Of a stretch of DNA of 8,185 bases, positions 1 through 5,284 are shown piece after piece. A program made the translations under genes and the position numbers. Within the stretch, counting starts at the first letter, position 1; each line of letters starts with the position of its first letter. The stretch spans positions 404 through 8,588 of the forward strand of contig DAIDTV010000060.1 in NCBI GenBank assembly GCA_027457005.1, in the 5' to 3' direction. The notes beneath the pieces were generated by a model that saw only the letters and a program-made list of their open reading frames with translations, made no database searches and was not told the DNA's origin. Source of the stretch: Chloroflexota bacterium. GTDB lineage: Bacteria > Chloroflexota > Limnocylindria > Limnocylindrales > CSP1-4.

Positions 1-237
1 CGGCATCCCCAGACGCGCCGCAAGACGTCCTACCACCTGTTCATTGAACAGGACGCGGCTCCCTTGGGGATTGTTCACCAGCTTGACCGCGTACTTGCCG
101 GCGCTCCCCGACATCATCTGCGGCTGCGATGCGCCAGACCCCGCCTGGCCGTGACCGGTGTCGACCTCCACGGTTGGGTCGCAGTGAGTCTCGGCCTCTT
201 CGACCAGACGGTGCCAGATATCGACGGAGGGCCCCAC
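1..237 (-). CDS. HipA-like kinase, N-terminal part (runs off left edge)
   Basis: This is the start of a minus-strand gene; its C-terminal part lies beyond base 1. The frame is open from the stop at 325-327 to the window edge. It reads GASQPQMMSGSAGKYAVKL followed by VNNPQGSRVLFNEQVVGRL, then AARLGMP. I recognise this as the N-lobe of HipA-family kinases of the short actinobacterial type: a glycine-rich strand, a YAVK lysine strand, then an NNPQ..RVL.NE helix and R(L)..LG(L/M)P. Such proteins are protein-kinase-fold enzymes; HipA itself phosphorylates glutamyl-tRNA synthetase, but the substrate of this short type is not known to me. I chose GTG at 237 because GGGAG lies 6 nt upstream. The coherent frame also continues further upstream, so TTG at 300 is possible. 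ATG at 117 looks too late because the glycine-rich strand lies before it. No HipB-like partner is visible. Confidence 0.68.
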   Translation of the reverse strand, partial: MGPSVDIWHRLVEEAETHCDPTVEVDTGHGQAGSGASQPQMMSGSAGKYAVKLVNNPQGSRVLFNEQVVGRLAARLGMP

Positions 238-789
238 TCGCGGCTCCCGAGCAAGCAACACCGCGGCAGTCAAGCCTCGTGATGCAATGAGACTGTACAA
301 CGGGTGACCGGCATCGACACCGTCTCATCACCAGCGGGATGAAGTCGCGCGTCCCGAACGGCCACGTGTACAGAGCTCCACTCGGGCGACGGAATGCAGC
401 GTTTCTGTCAGCGATTGGCTCGCCACGAGCCACCGCTGCGCGACACTAGGCGGCCCTCCACGAACGGGAGCAGCCCTGTTAGGGCCTCCGACCACGTGCT
501 TCGCCGGTTTCATAAACAGCAGGTCCGTCAGGTCGGTGACGGTTCACGGGGCCACGAAGGCGGATGCCGCCTGCGTGAGCTCGAAGGAGGCGACACCTCC
601 TGGAGTCGACTGGCAACGACGGCTCGACAGCCAACCGGAGCCTGCGGGGTCCCACGGCAACTGGATGACGAACAGGGACAGGCGGACCGGGAAGTGTCTG
701 AACGGGCATCGAGACAGCGGATAACTGGGCGGTTTCCGCTTGCTCCAAAGGACCTCAGGCCTGATCAGGGCACAGCGCCGACATGCGGT
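238..789. other. Gene-poor stretch between the kinase start and the tRNA fragment
   Basis: I see no convincing gene here. Open frames on both strands (for example 394-819 plus and 479-748 minus) translate into Arg/Pro/Ser-rich sequence with no recognisable domain and no good ribosome binding site. Bases 760-769 form the perfect palindrome CCTGATCAGG. No integrase, inverted terminal repeat or matching tRNA 3' half is visible. The stretch looks like decayed or non-coding DNA, in contrast to the dense coding from 3072 onward. Confidence 0.5.
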
Positions 790-830
790 TGCATGCCATG
801 CAGGTGCTCTCCCAACTGAGCTATAGCCCC
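790..830 (-). pseudogene. Truncated tRNA-Ala(GGC): 5' half only
   Basis: Reading the minus strand from 830, the sequence matches a bacterial tRNA-Ala. It has acceptor strand GGGGCTA, spacer TA, D-arm GCTC-AGTTGGGA-GAGC, and an anticodon arm starting CCTGC with loop ATGGCAT (anticodon GGC at 797-795). The 3' side of the anticodon stem begins GCA (792-790) but then reads AC where GG is needed, so only three of five pairs form. After that there is no variable loop, no T-arm with GGTTCGA, and no TAGCCCC acceptor strand within the next several hundred bases. The gene is therefore cut just after the anticodon loop and cannot make a normal tRNA. It may be a decayed tRNA or the chromosomal side of an integration junction, since anticodon loops are well-known integrase targets. 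Confidence 0.8.
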
Positions 831-845
831 ATCCAGAGCCGCGAC

Positions 846-851
846 AGTGTA
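846..851 (-). promoter_or_regulatory. Possible -10 box of the former tRNA-Ala gene
   Basis: On the minus strand TACACT is preceded by TGC, giving an extended -10 look. It lies 15 nt upstream of the tRNA 5' end at 830, which would put the transcription start a few bases before the mature tRNA. The -35 region reads CCTGGC and does not match TTGACA, so the call rests on the -10 box and its position. Confidence 0.4.
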
Positions 852-875
852 GCACGGGGACGCCGGCGGCCAGGG

Positions 876-914
876 GCGCGGAGCTGCCGCGCGGAGCTGC
901 TGCGCGGAGCGGCT
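876..914. repeat. Three tandem copies of a 13-bp GC-rich unit
   Basis: The unit is GCGCGGAGCTGCC. Copies start at 876, 889 and 902; the second differs at its last base and the third has more changes near its 3' end. The array lies just upstream of the possible tRNA promoter. It looks like slippage-generated sequence; no function is evident. Confidence 0.6.
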
Positions 915-992
915 GCCGCGATCGCAACGTGGCCCTGATCGCAGCCGGCCCGGCGTAACCGGATCGAAAGGCGGGTGCCCCGACACTGGCGT

Positions 993-1020
993 CGGTGCGG
1001 CCCTCCCGGGGGCCGCACCG
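993..1020 (+). promoter_or_regulatory. Strong hairpin in the leader of the YceI-domain gene
   Basis: CGGTGCGGCCC (993-1003) and GGGCCGCACCG (1010-1020) form a perfect 11-bp stem around a 6-nt loop. It ends 28 nt before the ATG at 1049. No T-tract follows on either strand, so it is not a typical intrinsic terminator. A weaker 5-bp hairpin at 980-995 overlaps its left arm by 3 nt, so the two could exclude each other. It could be a leader RNA element or a DNA operator. Confidence 0.45.
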
Positions 1021-1048
1021 TCCATCCCATCGCACGTGGAGTGCCTGA

Positions 1049-1915
1049 ATGACGCGTCCCCCGTCCGACCCTGCCGCGATCGGCCGCCGCGGCCCCCGCG
1101 GACCGACATGGCTGCGGCTCGCCCTCGGCGTGGTCGTGCTGGTCATCGCCGCCGGCGCCGCGTACGGCGGCTGGTTTCTCTTCCTGCGCCCGGCCGGTCC
1201 GGCACCGGTGGACCTGGCGGCCGTTTCCCCGGCGTCGGTGGGCGCGTCATCGGTGCCTGCCTCACCGTCGAACGCCTCGGGCGCACCGGGAGCCCCGAGT
1301 CAGGCCCTGGTGCCCGGTGCCCCGGCCCTGGCCGCGGGCGGCTCGACGGGCAGCGCCACGACCGGCAGCCTCGATGGCACGTGGAGGGTGAACACGTCGA
1401 TCGGGACCGGCGCGACGGGATCGTTCGTCGGCTACCGCGTCCAGGAGCAGCTCGCCGGCATCGGCGCCCACACGGCGGTTGGTCGGACGTCGAACGTGAC
1501 CGGATCGTTCACCCTGCAGGGAACTACCGTCACGGCGGCCGGCATCACGGCCAACCTGACGACCCTCAAGAGCGATGAGCCGCCGCGCGACGCCCAGCTG
1601 GTCCACCGTGGCCTTCAGACCGCCACGTATCCGACGGCGACGTTCGTGCTGGGCAAGCCGATCGCGCTCGGCTCGATCCCCCCAGCGGGTCAGGTCGTCA
1701 CCGTGACGGCCACCGGCCGGCTCACCCTGCACGGCCAGACCCGGACCGTCCAGGTGCCGCTCCAGGTGCGCCTGTCCGACGGCGTGGTGGCGATCGCCGG
1801 ATCGCTCCCCATCACCTTCTCCGACTACGGCATCACCCCACCGACCTCGTTCATCGCGCTCTCCGTCGCGGATCATGGGACCATGGAGTTCCAACTCATG
1901 TTCACCCGCGCCTGA
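1049..1915 (+). CDS. Membrane-anchored YceI-domain protein
   Basis: The 288-residue product has a short basic N-terminus, one transmembrane segment (about residues 21-46), a low-complexity Pro/Ala/Ser/Gly linker (about 47-108) and a C-terminal YceI-like domain (about 109-288). YceI proteins are lipocalin-like beta barrels that bind polyprenyl-type lipids. Family signs include LTTLKSDEPPRD, the YPTATF motif (residues 194-199), LTLHGQTRTVQVPL and a late DYGI motif. The topology should place the domain outside the membrane, as an anchored form of what is usually a secreted protein. The ATG at 1049 has GGAG 7 nt upstream. An out-of-frame ATG at 1036 gives an Arg-rich frame that is a shadow. The next gene starts 56 nt after the stop on the same strand, so the two may share a transcript. 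The bound ligand cannot be told from sequence. Confidence 0.85.
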   Translation: MTRPPSDPAAIGRRGPRGPTWLRLALGVVVLVIAAGAAYGGWFLFLRPAGPAPVDLAAVSPASVGASSVPASPSNASGAPGAPSQALVPGAPALAAGGSTGSATTGSLDGTWRVNTSIGTGATGSFVGYRVQEQLAGIGAHTAVGRTSNVTGSFTLQGTTVTAAGITANLTTLKSDEPPRDAQLVHRGLQTATYPTATFVLGKPIALGSIPPAGQVVTVTATGRLTLHGQTRTVQVPLQVRLSDGVVAIAGSLPITFSDYGITPPTSFIALSVADHGTMEFQLMFTRA

Positions 1916-1971
1916 TCCACGCCACCGATGGCGTCCCGGCCCATCCGGCCGCGACACGGAGGTCTCAACCC

Positions 1972-2523
1972 ATGGTCTTCGGACGATTCCTGCACCCAGC
2001 CCTTGCACCGCGCCCCGGCGCGCCCGCCGACGAGGACACCGAGGCGGTTCGGCGGATCGTGGCCCAGCTCGAGTCGCTCCCGCCCGAGCAGGCGGCCCAC
2101 CTGGCCGGGTTCGCCTACATCCTGGCCCGCGTGGTGGCCGCCGACAGCACGGCGGACCAGGCCGAGGTGCACGAGCTCGAGGCGCTCGTGGCCGACTTCG
2201 GGGGCGTCCCGGAGGCGCTGGCGGTGGTCGTGGTGGAGATCGCCAGGAGCCAGGCGCGCCTGATCGGGGCGACCGAGGATTTCCTGGTCACCCGGCGGTT
2301 CCGGGAGGTCTCCACGGCCGACGAGCGGGCGCGCCTCCTCCACTGCCTGTTCGCGGTCGCCACGCCGGGCGACCGGGCCGTCAGCGCGGCGCAGAACGCC
2401 GAGATCCACGAGATCGCGGATGAGCTCGGGTTCACCCTCGACGAACTCAACGAGGTCCGGCGCGGCTACGCCGACCGCCTGGCGGTGGTGCGCTACGCGA
2501 AGGAGGCCGCCCAGGGCAGCTGA
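1972..2523 (+). CDS. TerB-like protein
   Basis: This is a 183-residue, acidic, mostly helical protein. About residues 40-170 resemble the TerB fold found in tellurite-resistance TerB and in the N-terminus of the DjlA co-chaperone. The pattern AYILARVVAADSTADQAEV followed by HELEALVADFG matches the usual arrangement of a helix, an acidic turn (AADxxxxxxE) and an ExxxLxxxF helix. A second similar unit occurs at about 128-155 (ATPGDRAVSAAQNAEIHEI then ADELGF), consistent with the two metal-binding repeats proposed for TerB. No J-domain, signal peptide or membrane segment is present, so it should be cytoplasmic. GGAGG lies 9 nt before the ATG. It follows the YceI-domain gene by 56 nt. No other ter genes are nearby, so a direct tellurite role is not supported; a stress or membrane-associated role is as likely. 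Confidence 0.72.
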   Translation: MVFGRFLHPALAPRPGAPADEDTEAVRRIVAQLESLPPEQAAHLAGFAYILARVVAADSTADQAEVHELEALVADFGGVPEALAVVVVEIARSQARLIGATEDFLVTRRFREVSTADERARLLHCLFAVATPGDRAVSAAQNAEIHEIADELGFTLDELNEVRRGYADRLAVVRYAKEAAQGS

Positions 2524-2560
2524 CGCGGCGGGCGGCGCCGGCCGGCGCAGGCCGGTGGTC

Positions 2561-2603
2561 CATCCTGCAGAAGGTGCACGCCCGGAACGCAAGGTGAGCT
2601 GCG
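2561..2603 (+). repeat. Dispersed repeat copy 1 (CTGCAG-AAG-GTGCAC core)
   Basis: This is the first of two direct copies of a 43-bp element. It begins CATCCTGCAG, then AAGGTGCAC, a GGAACGC block and AAGGTGAGCTGCG. It differs from copy 2 (2622-2664) at only four positions. The core holds two 6-bp palindromes, CTGCAG and GTGCAC, separated by three bases, which sets the two TGCA cores 9 nt apart. It lies 38 nt after the stop of the TerB-like gene. Confidence 0.75.
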
Positions 2604-2621
2604 GACCCCCACCGGGTCCCG

Positions 2622-2664
2622 CATCCTGCAGAAGGTGCACCACCGGAACACAAGGCGAGCTGCG
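2622..2664 (+). repeat. Dispersed repeat copy 2 (CTGCAG-AAG-GTGCAC core)
   Basis: This second direct copy of the 43-bp element starts 61 bp after copy 1. It matches copy 1 at 39 of 43 positions, including the whole first 19 bases. The 18 bp between the copies are not repeated. Confidence 0.75.
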
Positions 2665-2761
2665 CGGCCGGGGCTGGCGCCGACGGGCCGCCTGCCAGGT
2701 CCCGGCCGTGCTCGGCCGTGCGTGCGTCCCTGCGGTCGAAGCGGTCGGCGGCGCGGGAGCC

Positions 2762-2772
2762 CCTGCAGGATG
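2762..2772 (-). repeat. Partial fourth copy: CATCCTGCAGG box only
   Basis: The minus strand from 2772 reads CATCCTGCAGG, identical to the start of copy 3, 48 bp away in the same orientation. The TGCAC and GGAACGC blocks are not recognisable after it. It may be a truncated copy, or the end of an element that lies between it and copy 3. Confidence 0.4.
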
Positions 2773-2785
2773 CGCCCTCGATCGG

Positions 2786-2820
2786 ATCTGGCGTTCCCCG
2801 GGTGCAAGTCCTGCAGGATG
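2786..2820 (-). repeat. Dispersed repeat copy 3, inverted and diverged
   Basis: Read on the minus strand from 2820 this gives CATCCTGCAG, GACT, TGCAC, then GGGGAACGC and CAGAT. It keeps the same blocks as copies 1 and 2 in the same order and spacing, including TGCA-N5-TGCA, but the bases between blocks have changed. The intact blocks with changed spacers suggest constraint on the blocks. The inverse orientation would let a transcript pair copy 3 with copy 1 or 2. Confidence 0.6.
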
Positions 2821-2835
2821 TGCGACGAGCGTCCC

Positions 2836-2927
2836 GTCGGCGGCGAGGGCCGGAGCGTCCAGACGGCAGCGGGGGCCGGATCGACCCGACGGCAGCGAGG
2901 GCCGGAGCCTGTCCCGACGGCCGCGAG
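2836..2927. repeat. Degenerate tandem array, 26-28-bp unit
   Basis: Units start at 2836, 2862 and 2888, with a partial one at 2916. The shared block is GACGGCAGCGAGGGCCGGA; the first unit starts GTC instead of GAC and single bases differ among the others. Unit lengths of 26, 26 and 28 bp rule out a conserved reading frame across the array. There are no unique spacers of constant length, so it is not a CRISPR array. Confidence 0.55.
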
Positions 2928-3071
2928 TATCCGCCCGGGCAGCGGCACGCGGTCTGACGGAACGGCCGCGAGCCTCCTGCGGCAACGGTCGCCCGCGGCT
3001 GCTGGAACCGTGTCGGTGCGATGGGGAACCGGGCCAGCTCGCTGGGCCCCGGTCATTCGCTGTGGGCGCGG

Positions 3072-3515
3072 TCAGTGGCGGACGGCCGACAGCATCCCCA
3101 GCCATGCCTCGGGTACGAGCCGCTGCGCGAGCAATGGGCCGGACCCGGCGGCGAGCCGACCGGCCTCGCGCCGGCCGGCGGCTGTGATCGAGTAGCGCCG
3201 CGGCAGGCCCGCCGAGGCGGCGAGGTAGCCGTCCTCCTCGAGCTGGTGGAGCAGGGGGAACGTAGGCGGGACCTCTCCCAGCCGGCGTGCGTAGGGCGCG
3301 AGCATGTTCAGCGCATCGAGCCCGCCGATCGGACCGGCGTCGGCGACCACGAGGAGGGCGCACAGGCGGATCAGGTCCGACGGGTGCCCCGTGAGCAGGG
3401 CGCGGGCTGGTCCGTCGTGCCAATGATCGTGCGAATGATCGTGCGAATGAGAGGACGCGGCGGCGGATCTTCGGGACGGCGCCGCGGGGACCGCGGGAGA
3501 GCCGGATGCAGTCAT
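3072..3515 (-). CDS. PadR-like winged-helix regulator with His-rich N-terminus
   Basis: The 147-residue product has a Ser/Ala/Pro-rich start (1-22), a histidine-rich stretch at 23-34 made of three units (HSHD, HSHD, HWHD), and a winged-helix domain (about 38-122). The segment PTFPLLHQLEEDGYL then RRYSITAAGRREAGRL matches the recognition helix, wing and following helix of PadR-family regulators (usual form: lYplLrrLeedGlv, rRyY.lT..Gr..l). The C-terminus after 125 is short, giving a small PadR-like protein. The His/Asp cluster could bind nickel, zinc, cobalt or copper, so the protein may sense or chelate metal; this is inference. The ATG at 3515 has GGAGG 8 nt upstream. It is divergent from the metallopeptidase gene across 185 bp and may control it, itself, or both. 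The nearby 3641-3660 palindrome is a candidate operator. Confidence 0.75.
   Translation of the reverse strand: MTASGSPAVPAAPSRRSAAASSHSHDHSHDHWHDGPARALLTGHPSDLIRLCALLVVADAGPIGGLDALNMLAPYARRLGEVPPTFPLLHQLEEDGYLAASAGLPRRYSITAAGRREAGRLAAGSGPLLAQRLVPEAWLGMLSAVRH
3414..3449 (-). repeat. Three 12-bp tandem units coding HxHD
   Basis: Within the PadR-like gene the unit CATTCGCACGAT occurs twice without change, followed by CATTGGCACGAC. These encode HSHD, HSHD and HWHD. The near-identity of the DNA units suggests recent duplication that lengthened a metal-ligand cluster. Confidence 0.75.
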
Positions 3516-3640
3516 GGTCGGAACCTCCACTGCCGAGTTCACGATGTCGCCGCCCGGGCAGGTGCACCGGCCGGCGGACCGGAGGTGTCGTGCTGTCAGC
3601 GTCGACTGCGCCGCTGAAGATGCACTGAAGACCGCCCTCG

Positions 3641-3660
3641 AACCGGGCCACGGCCGGGTT
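3641..3660. promoter_or_regulatory. Imperfect palindrome, candidate operator
   Basis: AACCGGGCC and GGCCGGGTT are separated by AC; eight of nine positions pair. The site lies in the 185-bp divergent region, 41 bp before the metallopeptidase GTG and 126 bp before the PadR-like ATG. Symmetric sites of this size suit a dimeric winged-helix regulator. It is not the ATGT-ACAT type known for some PadR proteins, so the assignment is weak. Confidence 0.3.
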
Positions 3661-3700
3661 AAGACTTCGATGCGGACTTGGGGCGGCAGGATCCCGGCAG

Positions 3701-4513
3701 GTGCGATACTTCGGCGCGATGTCCGGACCCGCGGCAGGCGCGCCGCTTCGCGCCATCGACGGCCACGCCGCGGCGCGAACTTCCATCGTGGTACGCGAGG
3801 CGTCCGGCGTCGCGTACCTGCTCCGCCGGTCACCCCGAGCCCGCCGGCTGCGGCTCGTCCTGGACGGCGACGGCACGCCGCTCGTCACGCTCCCGGTCCG
3901 TGCCCCGATCCGGTCCGCCGACGAATTCGTCATATCGCGCCGCGACTGGATCGAGCGCCATCGCGAGCGGTACGCGGCCGAACGCGCGCGCCACGATTCG
4001 CGAGGGCCGCTCGGCGACGGTGGAACGCTCGACTACTCGGGCCAGCCGCATCGCCTGGAGGTGCGTGCCGAGCCCGGCGGGCGGAGGAGCAGGGTCGAGC
4101 ACGACGATTCGGTCGCCCCCACGATCCGCGTCCGGCTGGCACCCGCCGACGGACGGCCACTGGCGAGCGTCCTCGACGCCTGGCTCCGCCGGGAGGCACG
4201 CGGCGCGGTGGAGCGCCGGGTGGCCGCCCGGGCGCCGCAGCTCGGCGTGGCGCCGGCCGCGGTCCGGATCGGGGACCAGCACAGCCGGTGGGGCAGCGCG
4301 TCGCGTACGGGCAGGCTCTCGTTCTCCTGGCGCCTCGTGCTCGCGCCGCCCGTGGTGCTCGACTACGTCGTCGTGCACGAGCTGGCGCACCTGGCCGTCT
4401 TCGGCCATCCGCCCCGGTTCTGGCAGCTCGTCCGCTCGGTGGTGCCGGATGCGGATCGCGCGCGCCGCTGGCTGCGCGAGCACGCCCGGGAACTGCACTG
4501 GACGCTCGAGTAG
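3701..4513 (+). CDS. YgjP/DUF45-type (M48-like) zinc metallopeptidase
   Basis: The 270-residue product matches the YgjP (DUF45) family of zinc metallopeptidase-like proteins. The N-terminal half (about 28-130) carries the family's beta-rich start with a basic patch (RRSPRARRLRLVL). The C-terminal half has RWGSAS (196-201), SFSWRLVLAPPVVLDYVV, and the zinc site HELAH (226-230), with H236 in FGHPPRFW as the likely third ligand and E227 as the catalytic base. No signal peptide or membrane segment is seen, so it should be cytoplasmic. The substrate of this family is not established. GTG at 3701 has AGGA 9 nt upstream; ATG at 3719, six codons in, is an equal alternative because of a possible -10 box just before it. 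The stop lies 5 nt from the stop of the convergent methyltransferase gene. Confidence 0.87.
   Translation: MRYFGAMSGPAAGAPLRAIDGHAAARTSIVVREASGVAYLLRRSPRARRLRLVLDGDGTPLVTLPVRAPIRSADEFVISRRDWIERHRERYAAERARHDSRGPLGDGGTLDYSGQPHRLEVRAEPGGRRSRVEHDDSVAPTIRVRLAPADGRPLASVLDAWLRREARGAVERRVAARAPQLGVAPAAVRIGDQHSRWGSASRTGRLSFSWRLVLAPPVVLDYVVVHELAHLAVFGHPPRFWQLVRSVVPDADRARRWLREHARELHWTLE
3705..3710 (+). promoter_or_regulatory. Possible -10 box of the metallopeptidase gene
   Basis: GATACT preceded by TGC resembles an extended -10 element. No clear -35 box lies at the proper distance. If used, transcription would begin about at the ATG of 3719, which would make the mRNA leaderless and rule out the GTG at 3701. 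Confidence 0.28.
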
Positions 4514-4515
4514 GG

Positions 4516-4549
4516 CGCCTACCGCTCCCGGTGGTACAGGCGGTAGGCG
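4516..4549. terminator. Hairpin between convergent genes, possible bidirectional terminator
   Basis: CGCCTACCGC (4516-4525) and GCGGTAGGCG (4540-4549) form a perfect 10-bp stem around a 14-nt loop. It sits 3 nt after the metallopeptidase stop and overlaps the last codons and stop of the methyltransferase gene. There is no T-tract on either side, so it is not a classic intrinsic terminator. Its place at the meeting point of two convergent genes supports a role in ending or protecting both transcripts. Confidence 0.45.
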
Positions 4550-5283
4550 TAGCGGAAACGCGAGCCGTCGACCCTCGCGAGGATCGCCTCCGCGGACCGC
4601 TCTCCGAACTCCATCGCCAGCACGCGGGCCAGCGCCTTGCGGGACGGTGCCCGCCACTCGCTCATCACGGTGGTGCCCGTGAACCCGTGCGCGCCCCAGA
4701 AGTCGTCCAGGCGATCCGCCAGCCCGGGTTCGTCCGCCGCGTAGCCGAACTCCCGCAGGAACGCGGCGAAGTCGCCCTCCCGCAGGTCGTTGTCCACGAT
4801 CACGATCTGTCCGCCGGGCCGGACCACGCGCATCGCCTCCATGATGCCGGGCTCGCAGCTCCGCACCCGGCTGCTCTCCGGGCCGAAGAAGTACGCCAGG
4901 CGCGAGTGCAGCAGGTCCACCGATGCGTCGGGGATCGGGATCGCCTCCGCCCCCGCCGCCAGCACGCTGATGCGCGCGCCCGCGGCCTCCGGTTCGGCCG
5001 CGATCCTCCGGTGCAGCTGGATCAGCATCCGGGGCGCCGGCTCCACCGCGAAGACGTGTGCGGCGCGCTGGGCGTAGCGGACCGCGTGGTAGCCGCCGCC
5101 CGCACCCACGTCGGCCACCACCAGCCCGTCCATGCCGAGCAGCCGGTCCATGAACGCCTCGATCCGCGCATCGGGATCGGCGATCCGGTTCTCCAGCTCG
5201 TACGTCACCGCGTCGTGTGCGCCGGGGTAGTCGTAGACGAACGGCTCGGTCGGCAGCGACGTGATCGGCGGCCGGCCGGTCAT
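4519..5283 (-). CDS. Class I SAM-dependent methyltransferase
   Basis: The 254-residue product is a Rossmann-fold methyltransferase of the Methyltransf_11/25 type. The SAM-binding motif I is VVADVGAGGGYH (about 55-66); E81 at the end of strand 2 should bind the ribose hydroxyls; GAEAIPIPDASVDLLHSRL (111-129) covers the motif II/III region; and MRVVRPGGQIVIVDND (151-166) is the usual post-motif stretch. The C-terminal part after about 190 probably forms the acceptor site and does not identify the substrate. There is no signal peptide. Its ATG is 1 nt after the TGA of the prenyl synthase gene (TGAGATG), with GGTGAG directly before the start, so it is probably translated by coupling. Membership in an isoprenoid operon suggests a lipid or isoprenoid acceptor, but that is inference. 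Confidence 0.85.
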   Translation of the reverse strand: MTGRPPITSLPTEPFVYDYPGAHDAVTYELENRIADPDARIEAFMDRLLGMDGLVVADVGAGGGYHAVRYAQRAAHVFAVEPAPRMLIQLHRRIAAEPEAAGARISVLAAGAEAIPIPDASVDLLHSRLAYFFGPESSRVRSCEPGIMEAMRVVRPGGQIVIVDNDLREGDFAAFLREFGYAADEPGLADRLDDFWGAHGFTGTTVMSEWRAPSRKALARVLAMEFGERSAEAILARVDGSRFRYAYRLYHRER

Positions 5284-5284
5284 C

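Larger units (their letters stand above)
2524..3071. other. Repeat-rich non-coding region
   Basis: These 548 bases separate the TerB-like gene from the convergent PadR-like gene. Several long open frames exist on both strands, but they are Arg/Pro/Gly-rich, overlap each other and have no recognisable domain, as expected by chance at this GC content. The content is dispersed elements (2561-2820) and a degenerate tandem array (2836-2927), both listed separately. No T-tract terminator is visible. Confidence 0.7.

Noticed and set aside
740..830. An intact tRNA-Ala, or one interrupted by an intron in the anticodon arm
   Set aside because: No T-arm (GGTTCGA) or acceptor 3' strand (TAGCCCC) is found on the minus strand downstream to base 1, so there is no second exon in the window.
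544..1146. A 200-codon minus-strand open frame that crosses the tRNA fragment
   Set aside because: Its GYSSVGRAPAWHA stretch is the translation of tRNA sequence, a common annotation artefact. No other part resembles a protein family.
2561..2927. A CRISPR array
   Set aside because: Repeats occur in both orientations, spacing is irregular (61, 48 and 26-28 bp), and no cas gene is present.
2493..3056. A protein with repeated FRxCTFCRM motifs, suggesting a zinc-binding peptide
   Set aside because: The repeated peptides come from reading the dispersed DNA repeat. The copies fall in different frames and strands, so the conservation is at DNA level, not protein level.
1873..3933. A 686-codon open frame on the minus strand
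   Set aside because: It runs antisense to the TerB-like gene, through the repeat region, and out of frame through the PadR-like gene. It is Arg/Pro-rich with no domain and no ribosome binding site; at this GC content long chance frames are common.
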